Shown: positions 1 through 13,287 of the stretch, piece by piece
How positions within the stretch are numbered: position 1 is the stretch's first letter
Layout: the number at the start of each line of letters is the position of its first letter
Assembly: GCA_013178375.1 (NCBI GenBank)
Contig: JABLXQ010000006.1
Location: forward strand, 62,001-126,000
Direction: 5' to 3'
Source of the DNA: Gammaproteobacteria bacterium
GTDB lineage: Bacteria; Pseudomonadota; Gammaproteobacteria; Pseudomonadales; Ketobacteraceae
DNA length: 64,000 bases
Notes under the pieces: model-generated
The model's database searches: none
Told to the model about the DNA's origin: nothing
The model's input: the letters and a program-made list of their open reading frames with translations, nothing else
Made by a program: the position numbers and the translations under genes

Positions 1-501
1 CGGCCCTGGCGTTTCCGCCTTGTACAGCCGCATGCCACCGATGTTCAGCATCGGCATGATCGCCACCACGAAAATGATCACCCCCAGGCCACCCATCCAG
101 TGCAGGAACTGGCGGTACATCAGCAGGGATTTGGGCAGGCCGTCCAGCCCGGTGATGGTGGTGGCGCCGGTGGTGGTGAGGCCGGAGATGGCCTCGAAGG
201 TGGCGTCGGTAAAGCTCAGGCCGTTGATCAGCATGAACGGCAGCCCGCCCAGCAGGCCTAACATCGACCAGGTCAGCGTGACGAACAGCAGGGATTCGCG
301 GTAGCCGATGTTTTCCAGTTTGCGGGAAATGCCGAACAGGCCGGCAATGCCGGCGAGCATTGTGCCGGCGGCCAGTTCGAAGAAGGGGATGTGCAGTTGA
401 TCCCTGAACAGCAGCAGTGACAGCAGACCATACAACAGGAAGACGCATCCCATCGCCAGGACCGGAATACTGAGCAGGTACAGCGAGCGGAATCGGTTCA
501 T
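1..501 (-). CDS. trkH: TrkH family potassium uptake protein, N-terminal part (runs off the window)
   Basis: Inner-membrane potassium-translocating subunit of the Trk system, which works with the NAD-binding regulator TrkA. Only the first 167 codons are in the window, from ATG at 501; the frame is still open at base 1. Visible are two or three hydrophobic helices, the first selectivity-loop motif SGLTTTGAT (residues 106-114), the helix LHWMGGLGVII and the segment PMLNIGGMRLYKAETPGP (150-167), which is strongly characteristic of TrkH rather than KtrB. The divergent neighbour at 700 is unrelated. The 198 bases between them hold no gene I can support. Confidence 0.93.
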   Translation of the reverse strand, partial: MNRFRSLYLLSIPVLAMGCVFLLYGLLSLLLFRDQLHIPFFELAAGTMLAGIAGLFGISRKLENIGYRESLLFVTLTWSMLGLLGGLPFMLINGLSFTDATFEAISGLTTTGATTITGLDGLPKSLLMYRQFLHWMGGLGVIIFVVAIMPMLNIGGMRLYKAETPGP

Positions 502-699
502 GCAGACGGCAGGTAGCGGGAATTAGGGCTATGGTAGTCGGTGGGTGGGGGGAGTCAAGGCACAAGTGGATTGGATGCGAGCCGCAGCGACGTCACTATT
601 TATCGTGCACGTGCCTTAATTCGCCATAATGCCCGCCGGTGAATTGACTATAGTATTGCCAACCCCATTGCCTCCGCCGGGCCCACCACTCACAGGGAG

Positions 700-3600
700 A
701 TGACCGTGACCATCCGCAGATTGTTGCTTGTTGTGCTGCTGGGGCTGTTCCTTGCAGCCTGTTCCGAATCCTCCGACCAGGCCGCCAGCGGTGGCAAGGG
801 CGCGCCGGTGGAGTCGCTGGAAACCTTGCGCGAGCGCTTCGCCGGCGCTGAACTGACGGTGCTGGATGTGTCGGAGCGGGAATGGCAGGGCAAGAACGCC
901 ATCGCGGTGACCCTGTCGGTGCCGCTGGACCCGAAAAGCGATTTCCAGCGCTTCCTGGCGGTGAGCCAGCGTCAGGGCGCGACGGTGGACGGCGCCTGGA
1001 TTCTCGCGGACGACCGCCGCACCCTGTATTTTCCCGCCAGCGCACCGCGTACCGAATATGAAGTAACCGTGCACCGTGGCCTGCCTGCGCTCACCGGCAT
1101 CGAATTGAAAGAATCCGTCACCCGCCAGCTGACCACCCGCGATGTGCGCCCCGCGATCGGCTTTGCCAGTGAAGGCAGTGTGCTGCCGGCCCATCTCACC
1201 AACGGTATCCCGATCACCGCCATCAACGTGAAGGAAGTGAACATCGACTTCCACCGTCTGGATCAGGCACACATCGCCGATTTCCAGCGCCACCTGAGCG
1301 AGAGTTACCAGAACCGCTTTTACCGCTACGACCAGCTGCGTGGCTGGGGCAAGCTGGCGTATAGCGGCCGCTTCGATCTGAATCCCCCGGAAAACACGCT
1401 GGTGAAGCAGTCCATTCCGGTGGAAGACATTCCCGAACTGCAGGAACCGGGTTTTTATGTCGCGGTGATGGATGAAGCCGGCGATTACGATTACCGCCGC
1501 TATGTCACCTATTTTGTGGTCACCGACATTGGCCTGCATGCGCGCCAGTACCCGGGCGAGCTGGTGGTGCTGGCGTCGTCGCTGGCAGATGGCTCGGCGC
1601 TGGACGGCATTTCCATCGCGATCATGGATGCCCAGGGCAACGTGGTGCAGGAGCGGGAAACCTCGCCGGAGGGCGAAGCGCGTTTTAACGGCGACATCAA
1701 CACCGGATCGTATCTGCTGGCCCGCAATGGCAAACAGATCGCGCTGCTGCAACTGCAGGGGCCGGCGCTGGACCTGTCGGAATTCGATCTGGGCAACCGG
1801 CCGCAGTTGCCGCAGGAAGCGTTCGTCTACACGCCGCGTGATTTGTTCCGCCCGGGCGAGACCATCGATTTCAGCGCGCTGCTGCGGGACGGCGACGGTT
1901 TCATGGTGCAGAACCAGCCGCTCAACATTGCAATCCATCAGCCCGATGGCCAGATCGTGCAGCAGGCGTTGCTGCAGCCACAGGACATGGCGTACTACCT
2001 GTACCGCTTCACCCTTCCGGGCAATGCCGCGCGCGGCAACTGGCGTTTCGATGTCACCAATCTGGCGGGCGGCAACACCAGCTATGAATTCAAGGTGGAG
2101 GATTTCCTGCCGGAACGGATGGCGCTCACGTTCAACGACGGCCAGCAGGAACCGCTGCAGTTCGACGCGGAAGAACCGGTGCGCATTCCGGTCAAAGGCA
2201 TGTATCTGTATGGCGCGCCGGCATCGGGCAATCGCCTGAGTGGCACGGCGCAGGTGAGCCTGTTGCGGGAAGCACTGCCGCAATACAAGGGCTATCTGTT
2301 TGGCGATGAAACCGAGGCGCAATCCACAGCCCGTTTCGATCTGCCGGACCAGTTCCTGGATGAAGCCGGCAACACCATCGTCAACATTGATTCACGCTGG
2401 GCCAGTGTGCACTCGCCGCTGCAGATTCAATTGGTGAGCAGTTTGTATGAAACCGGCGGTCGTCCTGTGGTGCGCAGTTACCGCGCCCGCGTCTGGCCCG
2501 GCAATATCCAGTTCGGCGTGCGGCCTTCCTTCGCCACAGGCAAGAATCCTCCATCGAATTCCGTGGTGGATTTCGATCTGGTGCAGGTGGATGCGGAAGG
2601 CGCATTGCAGGCAGCCAGCAGCGTGCAGGTGAACCTGGTGCGCGAGGATCGCCAGTACTACTGGGAATACAACGACAATGAAGGCTGGCATTACCAGTTC
2701 ACGGAAAAGGAATATGTCGAACGTTCGCAGACCCTGGCACTGCAGGCACAGACCGGCGCCAACAAAATTTCCTTCAACGTGGACTGGGGCCGCTACCGTC
2801 TGGAAGTGAAAGATCCGTCCAGCGGCGCCGTGACCACCGTGCGTTTCCATGCCGGTGAAGACTGGTATGCCGACTGGCAGGAAAGCCAGCGCGCCGACAA
2901 ATCCGTGCGCCCCGACATCGTGACGCTGGCGCTGGACAAGGGCACCTACAAACCCGGTGACGTGGCGAAACTGCAGGTGAACAGCCCGCACGCGGGCGAA
3001 GCGCTGATCATGGTGGAATCGAACCAGCCGCTGTGGCTCAAGCGCGTGCGCATGGACCAGCCCCAGACCACCGTGGAAATCCCGATCGCCGCCGAGTGGA
3101 ACCGCCACGACATTCATGTGTCCGCCGTGGTGCTGCGCCCCGCCAGTCGCAAGGAACAGATCACGCCCAATCGTGCGTTTGGTTTGGTGCATCTGCCGCT
3201 GGATCGCAGCGACCGCAAACTGAGCCTGGAACTGAAAGCGCCGGAAAAAATGCAGCCGGATACTGACTTGCGCAGCGAGATCACCGTGCTGGATGCCACC
3301 GGCGCGCCTTTCGCCAATGGTTACGTCACGCTGGCGGCGGTGGATGTGGGTGTGCTCAATATCAGCGAATTCAAAACCCCCGATCCGGTGGCAGGCTTTT
3401 TCGGTCGCCGCCGTTACAGCGTGGACAGCCGCGATATTTACGGCAACCTGATCGAGCTGAATGATTTCGCCAAAGCGAAAATCCGCTTCGGTGGTGACGC
3501 CGATCTGGCGCGCGGTGGCAAGGAACCGGATTCCGATGTGCAGATCGTGTCGCTGTTCAACGCGCCGGTGAAACTGGATGACAAAGGCAAGGCGCAGGTC

Positions 3601-5598
3601 GATCTGCCGATTCCCTATTTCAACGGCAAGGTGCGGGTGATGGCGCTGGCGTTCGGCGAATCGAAATTCGCCAGCGCCGAGCAGGAAACTACTATTGCCG
3701 CGCCGCTGGTGACGGATCTGGGTCTGCCGCGTTTCCTGGCGCTGGGCGATACCGCCACTGCCGCGTTCGATCTGCACAACATGACCGGCATGGCGCAGAA
3801 CCTGAAAGTGGAAATCAGCACTGGCGCGGGGCTGGAAATGTCGACGGTGGAAAAAACCGTGGCACTGGAAGCCGATCGCAAAACCACGCTGCCGTTCACC
3901 ATCAAGGGTGACAACCTGCAGCAGGGTAGCGTGAAAATCCGCGTGGCAGGCGAAGGTTTCACCACCATCGAGCGTGAATGGAAAATCGGTTTGCGTCCGG
4001 CCTATCCGGCGGAAATCCGCATGGCTAACGCGATCCTGGACCCGGGTGCGGAATTTACCGTGCCGTCAACGCTGTTCAAGGATCTGCACGGCGCCACGGC
4101 GGAAATGTTGTTGTCAGTGGGCAACAAGGCCAACCTGAATCTGCCGGTACATATTCGCGATCTGCTGCATTATCCCTATGGTTGTCTGGAGCAGACCAGC
4201 AGCAGCGCCTATCCGTATGCGCTGGCCACGGAACAGAATCAGGCCCGCTTCAACATGACGCCGGTGACCGCGCAGCAGCGCGCCGAGCGCATCGATATTG
4301 CACTGACCCGCATTGCCGGCATGCAGGCCAGCAACGGTGGTTTCGGTTTGTGGGACGACACCTCGCCGGAAGAACACTGGCTTACCGTATATGTCACCGA
4401 CTTCATGCTGAATGTGCAGGAGCAGGGCTTTTCCGTGCCGCCGGCGATGCTGGAAAAAGCGCTGAACCGGCTCACCGAATATGTGAACCGCACCGGCAGC
4501 CTGTTCGAGCAGCGTTACACCGACGACATGGATCACTACCGGTTCTCCTACAAGGCGTATGCCGGTTATGTGCTGGCGCGGCTGAACAAGGCGCCGCTGG
4601 CATCGCTGCGCACCCTGCACGACCAGTTCCGCAGCCAGAGCGAATCCGGTTTGCCGCTGCTGCATCTGGGTATTGCACTGCAGCTGGCGGGGGATCAGTC
4701 CCGCGCCGATGTCGCCATCAACGAGGCGCTGGTGAAAGTGCGCAGTGAAAAGAATTATCTGGCGGATTACGGCAGCCCGGTGCGCGACCAGGCCATGATG
4801 ATTTACCTGCTGCTGAAGCAGCAGATTCACACCGAACACGCGCTGACCCTGAGTTACAGCCTGGCCGCTGACCTGAAGCAGACACAGTGGCTGAGCACGC
4901 AGGAACGCAATGCGCTGTTCATGGCGGGCGTGATGCTGGAATCCACCACTGGCGAAAACTGGATGGCGAAATTGCGGGTGGGCGATGCGGATGAACTGCT
5001 GACGCAATCCGGCAATGCCTATCGCAAGTTCGAGGGCGACACCTTGCAGAAATCCATCCAGGTTTCCAACACCGGCAACGGTCGTCTGTTTGCGTCGGCG
5101 CAGGTGTCGGGCTATCCGCTCACCAAACCCACGCCGGTGGAAGACCAGGGCTACCGCATCCGTCGTCAATATTTCTCGCCGGAAGGCAAAGCGATGCAGC
5201 TGAGCCAGGTGCGTGGCGGAGATCTGGTGCTGGTGCATCTGGAAGTGGATTCCGACACCATCGCGCCGGAATCCCTGATCGTGGACATGCTGCCCGCCGG
5301 TTTCGAACTGGAAAACCAGAATCTGGAACATGCGGTAAAGCTGACGGATTTCCGCATCGACGGCAAAACCCTGCAGGAACTGCAAGGCTACGCCAAAGTG
5401 ATGCATCAGGAATACCGCGACGACCGTTATGTGGCAGCGCTGGATGTGCGCTGGGATCGCGGCCACCTGTTCTACCTGATGCGGGCAGTGACACCGGGCG
5501 ACTACCGCGTGCCGCCACCCTATGTGGAGGACATGTACCGGGCGCAGCGCCGCGGCGTGGGCGTGACGACTGACAGTGTGAAAGTGTCGCCGCGTTAA
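700..5598 (+). CDS. yfhM: Alpha-2-macroglobulin family lipoprotein (YfhM-like)
   Basis: Bacterial alpha-2-macroglobulin, a large periplasmic protease trap thought to protect the cell when the envelope is breached. The protein has 1632 residues, close to the size of E. coli YfhM. It starts with a lipoprotein signal (hydrophobic residues 8-20, lipobox LAAC with Cys21). The thioester motif CLEQ is intact at residues 1162-1165 inside YPYGCLEQTSS, so this is the thioester-bearing type. The MG-domain region precedes it and the helical TED-like region follows. Start ATG 700 has a GGGAG-like ribosome site just upstream. It sits seven bases from the PBP1C frame, the usual partnership in Proteobacteria, where PbpC is proposed to repair peptidoglycan at sites of attack. 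Confidence 0.95.
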   Translation: MTVTIRRLLLVVLLGLFLAACSESSDQAASGGKGAPVESLETLRERFAGAELTVLDVSEREWQGKNAIAVTLSVPLDPKSDFQRFLAVSQRQGATVDGAWILADDRRTLYFPASAPRTEYEVTVHRGLPALTGIELKESVTRQLTTRDVRPAIGFASEGSVLPAHLTNGIPITAINVKEVNIDFHRLDQAHIADFQRHLSESYQNRFYRYDQLRGWGKLAYSGRFDLNPPENTLVKQSIPVEDIPELQEPGFYVAVMDEAGDYDYRRYVTYFVVTDIGLHARQYPGELVVLASSLADGSALDGISIAIMDAQGNVVQERETSPEGEARFNGDINTGSYLLARNGKQIALLQLQGPALDLSEFDLGNRPQLPQEAFVYTPRDLFRPGETIDFSALLRDGDGFMVQNQPLNIAIHQPDGQIVQQALLQPQDMAYYLYRFTLPGNAARGNWRFDVTNLAGGNTSYEFKVEDFLPERMALTFNDGQQEPLQFDAEEPVRIPVKGMYLYGAPASGNRLSGTAQVSLLREALPQYKGYLFGDETEAQSTARFDLPDQFLDEAGNTIVNIDSRWASVHSPLQIQLVSSLYETGGRPVVRSYRARVWPGNIQFGVRPSFATGKNPPSNSVVDFDLVQVDAEGALQAASSVQVNLVREDRQYYWEYNDNEGWHYQFTEKEYVERSQTLALQAQTGANKISFNVDWGRYRLEVKDPSSGAVTTVRFHAGEDWYADWQESQRADKSVRPDIVTLALDKGTYKPGDVAKLQVNSPHAGEALIMVESNQPLWLKRVRMDQPQTTVEIPIAAEWNRHDIHVSAVVLRPASRKEQITPNRAFGLVHLPLDRSDRKLSLELKAPEKMQPDTDLRSEITVLDATGAPFANGYVTLAAVDVGVLNISEFKTPDPVAGFFGRRRYSVDSRDIYGNLIELNDFAKAKIRFGGDADLARGGKEPDSDVQIVSLFNAPVKLDDKGKAQVDLPIPYFNGKVRVMALAFGESKFASAEQETTIAAPLVTDLGLPRFLALGDTATAAFDLHNMTGMAQNLKVEISTGAGLEMSTVEKTVALEADRKTTLPFTIKGDNLQQGSVKIRVAGEGFTTIEREWKIGLRPAYPAEIRMANAILDPGAEFTVPSTLFKDLHGATAEMLLSVGNKANLNLPVHIRDLLHYPYGCLEQTSSSAYPYALATEQNQARFNMTPVTAQQRAERIDIALTRIAGMQASNGGFGLWDDTSPEEHWLTVYVTDFMLNVQEQGFSVPPAMLEKALNRLTEYVNRTGSLFEQRYTDDMDHYRFSYKAYAGYVLARLNKAPLASLRTLHDQFRSQSESGLPLLHLGIALQLAGDQSRADVAINEALVKVRSEKNYLADYGSPVRDQAMMIYLLLKQQIHTEHALTLSYSLAADLKQTQWLSTQERNALFMAGVMLESTTGENWMAKLRVGDADELLTQSGNAYRKFEGDTLQKSIQVSNTGNGRLFASAQVSGYPLTKPTPVEDQGYRIRRQYFSPEGKAMQLSQVRGGDLVLVHLEVDSDTIAPESLIVDMLPAGFELENQNLEHAVKLTDFRIDGKTLQELQGYAKVMHQEYRDDRYVAALDVRWDRGHLFYLMRAVTPGDYRVPPPYVEDMYRAQRRGVGVTTDSVKVSPR

Positions 5599-5637
5599 AC
5601 ACCTGTGCGCAATGGCAGTGGAAGGACAGGATTGAAC

Positions 5638-8067
5638 GTGCAGACAAACCAGCAGAACAACGCAACAACTCTGACGCACTTGCCGCCATTTTTCGCGGCC
5701 GGTGCTGGCAGATTTGTGCTGCGGCTGGCGCCCGTGTTGCTGGGTAGTCGCTGGCGTCTGGTTGCATCCTGCTGCGCGTTGTTACTGGCAACGCTGTTCG
5801 TTCTCGACAAAACTTTTCCACTGAATCTGCCCGGCGATGACGCGCTGTTCGCCCGCGTTGTCACCGACAGCAGCGGGCGTCCGCTGCGGGTATTTCCTGA
5901 TCCCAAGGGTGTGTGGCGCTATCCCATAAAACTGGATGAAGTGTCGCCGCTGTATGTGGAAGCGCTGTTGAATTACGAGGATCGCGCGTTCTGGCATCAC
6001 CCCGGCATCAATCCGCTGGCGATGCTGCGGGCATTGTTGCAGGCCACGCTGAACGGTCATGTGGTGTCCGGCGGCTCCACCATCAGCATGCAGGTGGCGC
6101 GGCTGCTGCACCCCCATGCGCGCACGGTGCCGGGCAAGGGCTACCAGATGCTGCGGGCACTGCAGCTGGAATGGCATTTAAGCAAACGTGAAATATTGCA
6201 GCTATATCTGAACATCGCGCCGTTCGGTGGCACGGTGGAAGGCGTGCAGGCGGCGGCCTATGCCTATCTCGACAAGCCAGCCAGTGCGCTCACCCACGGT
6301 GAAGCAGCGCTGCTCGCCGTGCTGCCGCAATCACCCACGCGGATTCGCCCCGACCGCAATCCCGAGCGTGCGCAGGTAGCGCGGGACAAGGTGCTTGACC
6401 GCATGGAAAAACTCGGCGTGTGGGGCGCGCGCACGGTGGCGGATGCGAAACAGGAAACCGTGTATGCCAGCAGTCTGCGCCCGCCCCAAAATGCGCCGCT
6501 GCTGGCCAGCACCCTGGTGCAGCGCCATCGCGAATCCAGTGTGATCCGCAGCACCATCGACGGCGAGCTGCAGCGCAATCTGGAAGATTATGTGGCGCGT
6601 TATCGCAACGTGTTGCCGGCGCAAAGTTCGCTGGCGATTCTGGTGGTGGACAACAGCGACATGCGCGTGCGCGCTTATGTAGGCACAGCGGATTTCGGCA
6701 ACCAGGCCCGCTTCGGTTATCTCGACATGGTGCAGGCGGTGCGCTCGCCCGGTTCCACGCTCAAACCGTTTCTGTTTGCGATGGCGCTGGAGCAGGGCCT
6801 GATCCATTCCGAATCCCTGCTGTCCGATGCGCCGCGCAGTGGCAGCAGTTATCGGCCGGGGAATTTTTCCGGTGGCTTCAGTGGCCCGGTGTCGGCAGCG
6901 GATGCATTGCAGCGCTCGCTGAATATTCCTGCCGTGGATCTGCTGGAACAGCTAGGGCCGCAGCAGTTTGCTGCAAGGTTGCAGCAGGGCGGATTGAAAC
7001 TGACCATTCCCGGTGATCAGGTGCCGGGGCTGGCGGTGATTCTGGGCGGTGCCGGTGCCACGCTGGAGCAGCTGGTGACCGTGTACAGTTCGTTGGCTCG
7101 CGGCGGGCAGAGTGCGCCGCTGCGCTATCGCGAGGACGATCCGCTTCAGGAGCGCTACCTGCTGGATGCGGGCAGTGCCTGGATCGTGTGGAAAATTCTG
7201 CAGTCGGCGCCGCGCCCGGATCGCCTGCGCACCCTGCACCAGACGTTGGGCCAGCAACCCATCGCCTGGAAGACCGGCACCAGTTACGGTTTCCGCGATG
7301 CCTGGTCCATTGGTGTCAGCACCCGCTACAGCGTGGGCGTGTGGGTGGGACGGCCGGACGGCACGCCCATGCCCGGCCACTTCGGTGCGGAAACCGCAGC
7401 GCCATTGATGTTCGATATTTTCCAGCAGATTGCCCGTGACGATACCGGCGAGCTACCACAGCCTTCCAGCGTAACCCAGCGTGTCATCTGCTGGCCGCTG
7501 GGCACGGATGCTTCGCGCAATTCTCCCGCCCAGTGCGAGCAGCAGCGCACGGCCTGGGTGTTGAACGACACCGTGCCGCCCACGCCGAACAGTGGCCGCA
7601 ATCCGTTGCCGCTGTGGGTGGATGCGGGCACCGGCAAGCGCGTGACGCCACTGTGCGACGGTGTGCAGGCGCTGGCGACGCAAATCGTGCTCTGGCCTTC
7701 CGCCATCGAGCCCTGGTTGCCGGGTTCCGCCCGCCGCGCCCAGCGCATTCCACCACTGGATGCCCGCTGTCACGAGGACCAGCCGCTGCAGCTGCCGGCG
7801 CCACGTATTCTGGGGCTGGAGGATAACAGCCGCCTCACGGCCGTGCAGGCCGATGCCATGCCGCAGGTGGACCTGAGTGTGGCCGGCGGCGTGGGGGAGC
7901 TGCAGTGGTATATCAACGGTGAGTACCGTTTCAGCAGCAAGGCCAACCAGACGGTGCGTCATCGTTTTGCCACGGCGGGCCGCTATGAAATCGTGGTGGT
8001 GGATGAGCAGGGGCAGACGGACCGGCGGAGGGTGAAGGTGGAGCGGGCGGATCTGGCCTATTATTAA
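5638..8067 (+). CDS. pbpC: Penicillin-binding protein 1C (bifunctional transglycosylase/transpeptidase)
   Basis: Class A penicillin-binding protein that polymerises and cross-links peptidoglycan in the periplasm. Domains in order: membrane anchor (about residues 37-55), GT51 transglycosylase with EDRAFWHHPGINP and GGSTISMQVARL, transpeptidase with STLK (catalytic Ser373), SLN and KTGT (Lys545), and a C-terminal BiPBP_C domain typical of PBP1C. I chose GTG 5638 because AAGGACAGG lies at a good distance upstream; the frame is also open from GTG 5605, which lacks a ribosome site, and TTG 5632 is another option. It follows the alpha-2-macroglobulin gene and is probably cotranscribed with it. Confidence 0.94.
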   Translation: MQTNQQNNATTLTHLPPFFAAGAGRFVLRLAPVLLGSRWRLVASCCALLLATLFVLDKTFPLNLPGDDALFARVVTDSSGRPLRVFPDPKGVWRYPIKLDEVSPLYVEALLNYEDRAFWHHPGINPLAMLRALLQATLNGHVVSGGSTISMQVARLLHPHARTVPGKGYQMLRALQLEWHLSKREILQLYLNIAPFGGTVEGVQAAAYAYLDKPASALTHGEAALLAVLPQSPTRIRPDRNPERAQVARDKVLDRMEKLGVWGARTVADAKQETVYASSLRPPQNAPLLASTLVQRHRESSVIRSTIDGELQRNLEDYVARYRNVLPAQSSLAILVVDNSDMRVRAYVGTADFGNQARFGYLDMVQAVRSPGSTLKPFLFAMALEQGLIHSESLLSDAPRSGSSYRPGNFSGGFSGPVSAADALQRSLNIPAVDLLEQLGPQQFAARLQQGGLKLTIPGDQVPGLAVILGGAGATLEQLVTVYSSLARGGQSAPLRYREDDPLQERYLLDAGSAWIVWKILQSAPRPDRLRTLHQTLGQQPIAWKTGTSYGFRDAWSIGVSTRYSVGVWVGRPDGTPMPGHFGAETAAPLMFDIFQQIARDDTGELPQPSSVTQRVICWPLGTDASRNSPAQCEQQRTAWVLNDTVPPTPNSGRNPLPLWVDAGTGKRVTPLCDGVQALATQIVLWPSAIEPWLPGSARRAQRIPPLDARCHEDQPLQLPAPRILGLEDNSRLTAVQADAMPQVDLSVAGGVGELQWYINGEYRFSSKANQTVRHRFATAGRYEIVVVDEQGQTDRRRVKVERADLAYY

Positions 8068-8200
8068 CTGAGTTTTCAATCGGGCCTTTGCGCAGAAGGA
8101 GGGACGTACTTGTGGCGTGTCCTGATTCGCTGCATCTAAGGCTGCGCTACGCACTCTGTAGAAACTGCGAGCCCAACAAAAGGCGAAAACCGGTCACACC

Positions 8201-12032
<3,832 letters not shown>

Positions 12033-12035
12033 TCG

Positions 12036-12500
12036 TCACGCATCCGGCATTCCTTCCTCCAGCTCTTCCGCCAGCGCGTCGCGCACATTGCGGATTTCAA
12101 TCTCGAATAGCAGCGTCTGCCCTGCCAGCGGATGGTTGCCGTCCACGGTGACATGCTCCGCGTCCAGCCCAATTACCCGCACCGGCACCTCGCCGTCTTC
12201 CGTCTGGGCCTGAAACTGCATGCCCAGCTGCAACTCGTTCGCCCCTTCCAGTGCACTGCGGGGTACGCGCTGCACCAGTTCCGGATCGCGCACGCCATAG
12301 CCCTGTTCCGGGCGCAGTGTCACTGTGAAGCGATCACCCAGGGAATGACCTTCCAGCGCCTGTTCCAGTCCGGGCAGGATGTTGTTGTGGCCGTGCAGGT
12401 ATAACAGGGGCAACTGTCCGCGCGAGCTGTCCAGTTCCTCGCCCTGTTCATTTTTCAGAACATAGTGAAACGCAACAACGCGATTGTTGGCAATCAGCAT
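12036..12500 (-). CDS. FKBP-type peptidyl-prolyl cis-trans isomerase (FkpB/SlyD-like)
   Basis: Cytoplasmic prolyl isomerase and chaperone of the SlyD/FkpB group. The 154 residues include the FKBP start FHYVLKNEQGEELDSS, PLLYLHGHNNILPGLEQALEGHSLGD (flap and active-site segment), the inserted chaperone domain and the returning FKBP strand VDGNHPLAGQTLLFEIEI. It lacks the His/Cys-rich metal-binding tail of E. coli SlyD, so it resembles the short members. Convergent with astB at a three-base gap; no functional link to arginine breakdown is evident. Confidence 0.9.
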   Translation of the reverse strand: MLIANNRVVAFHYVLKNEQGEELDSSRGQLPLLYLHGHNNILPGLEQALEGHSLGDRFTVTLRPEQGYGVRDPELVQRVPRSALEGANELQLGMQFQAQTEDGEVPVRVIGLDAEHVTVDGNHPLAGQTLLFEIEIRNVRDALAEELEEGMPDA

Positions 12501-12558
12501 GAATTCACCCGGGAAGTGAGCGGCGATGCCGGGTTTGGCCGGTCATCGCCGCAGGAGA

Positions 12559-13152
12559 TCAGACGGTGGTGTAGGTGATGCTGGAGAAGTGGTCGGCAGC
12601 GTGGAAGGCATGGGCCAGTTCCCAGTCCGCGTAGCTCAGGTTGCCGTACGAGAAGTGCGGGAACAGTACACCAGTGAAGTTCTGGAAATCGCTGGCGGCA
12701 TTACGGAAACGCAGCATGCTTTCTTCCACCGGACCGTCAGCAGGAATTTCCGGCGCGCCGGGCACTACTGCACCCAGATCGTGGCTCATGTAACCCTGGG
12801 CCTTGAAGGTGTTGAACGCCAGTTTGGCAATGGCCTGCATGGCGGCGGAATCCATTTGCGGGTATCCGGTCATGGAGTATTCCATGCTCTGTGCCATGTG
12901 TTGCAGCACCTTGTACAGGGACCAGGGCTGCTGCATGGTGACCGGTTGATTCACTTCGATCAGGGCCAGTTCCTGCAGAATGTCGTTGATGGTCTTGAAG
13001 CGCAGGGCGCGGCCATTGTTGCTGCAGCCGGCGAGCATCGGGCTGAAGCCGGCCGCCAGGGCCACGCCAGCAGTCAGTTTCAGAAACGCCTTGCGGGACA
13101 TGCCCTTGGGGGAAAGCTGTTCAGTGGAATCGGTCGGGTGCATAAGAGACAT
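12559..13152 (-). CDS. DUF1569 family lipoprotein with Tat-like signal
   Basis: Exported protein of 197 residues resembling the DUF1569/DinB-like helical family; function unknown. The N-terminal segment SRKAFLKLTAG looks like a twin-arginine signal with Lys in the second position (RK variant), followed by a hydrophobic stretch and lipobox LAGC, suggesting a lipoprotein delivered folded. The body has conserved-looking WSLYKVLQHMAQSMEYSM and FPHFSYGNLSYADWELAHAFHAADHF; these histidines recall the metal site of DinB-fold proteins. ATG codons at 13152 and 13143 are both possible. Upstream at 13231-13275 is a copy of the box-plus--10 promoter found before four haem/lipoprotein genes in this window, so it probably belongs to their regulon. 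Confidence 0.75.
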   Translation of the reverse strand: MSLMHPTDSTEQLSPKGMSRKAFLKLTAGVALAAGFSPMLAGCSNNGRALRFKTINDILQELALIEVNQPVTMQQPWSLYKVLQHMAQSMEYSMTGYPQMDSAAMQAIAKLAFNTFKAQGYMSHDLGAVVPGAPEIPADGPVEESMLRFRNAASDFQNFTGVLFPHFSYGNLSYADWELAHAFHAADHFSSITYTTV

Positions 13153-13230
13153 CGCTTTATGGTTTGTTATGTTTATTAGGGGCTTTGATCGGGATGCTGC
13201 GCACAGATCGCAAAAGCATCAGTCGCCATT

Positions 13231-13275
13231 ATCGTAAAAGGCGCGGGCGGTCCATGCCCCATCCATAGGGAGGGG
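13231..13275 (-). promoter_or_regulatory. Shared regulon promoter, copy A (upstream of DUF1569 lipoprotein)
   Basis: Leftward strand: box CCCCTCCCTATGGATGG at 13275-13259, then 22 bases, then the -10-like hexamer TACGAT at 13236-13231. The start codon is 79 bases further on. The box matches copies B and C at most positions and has identical spacing to its -10. It would sit at about -35 to -51, the usual position for an activator contacting RNA polymerase. It partly overlaps a GC-rich hairpin close to the astE stop codon. Confidence 0.7.
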
Positions 13276-13287
13276 CGGGCCGCCCGC

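Noticed and set aside
616-2322. Long leftward open frame opposite the alpha-2-macroglobulin gene
   Set aside because: Composition is His/Arg/Gln-rich with no family features; it is a GC-rich antisense shadow of a clearly identified gene.
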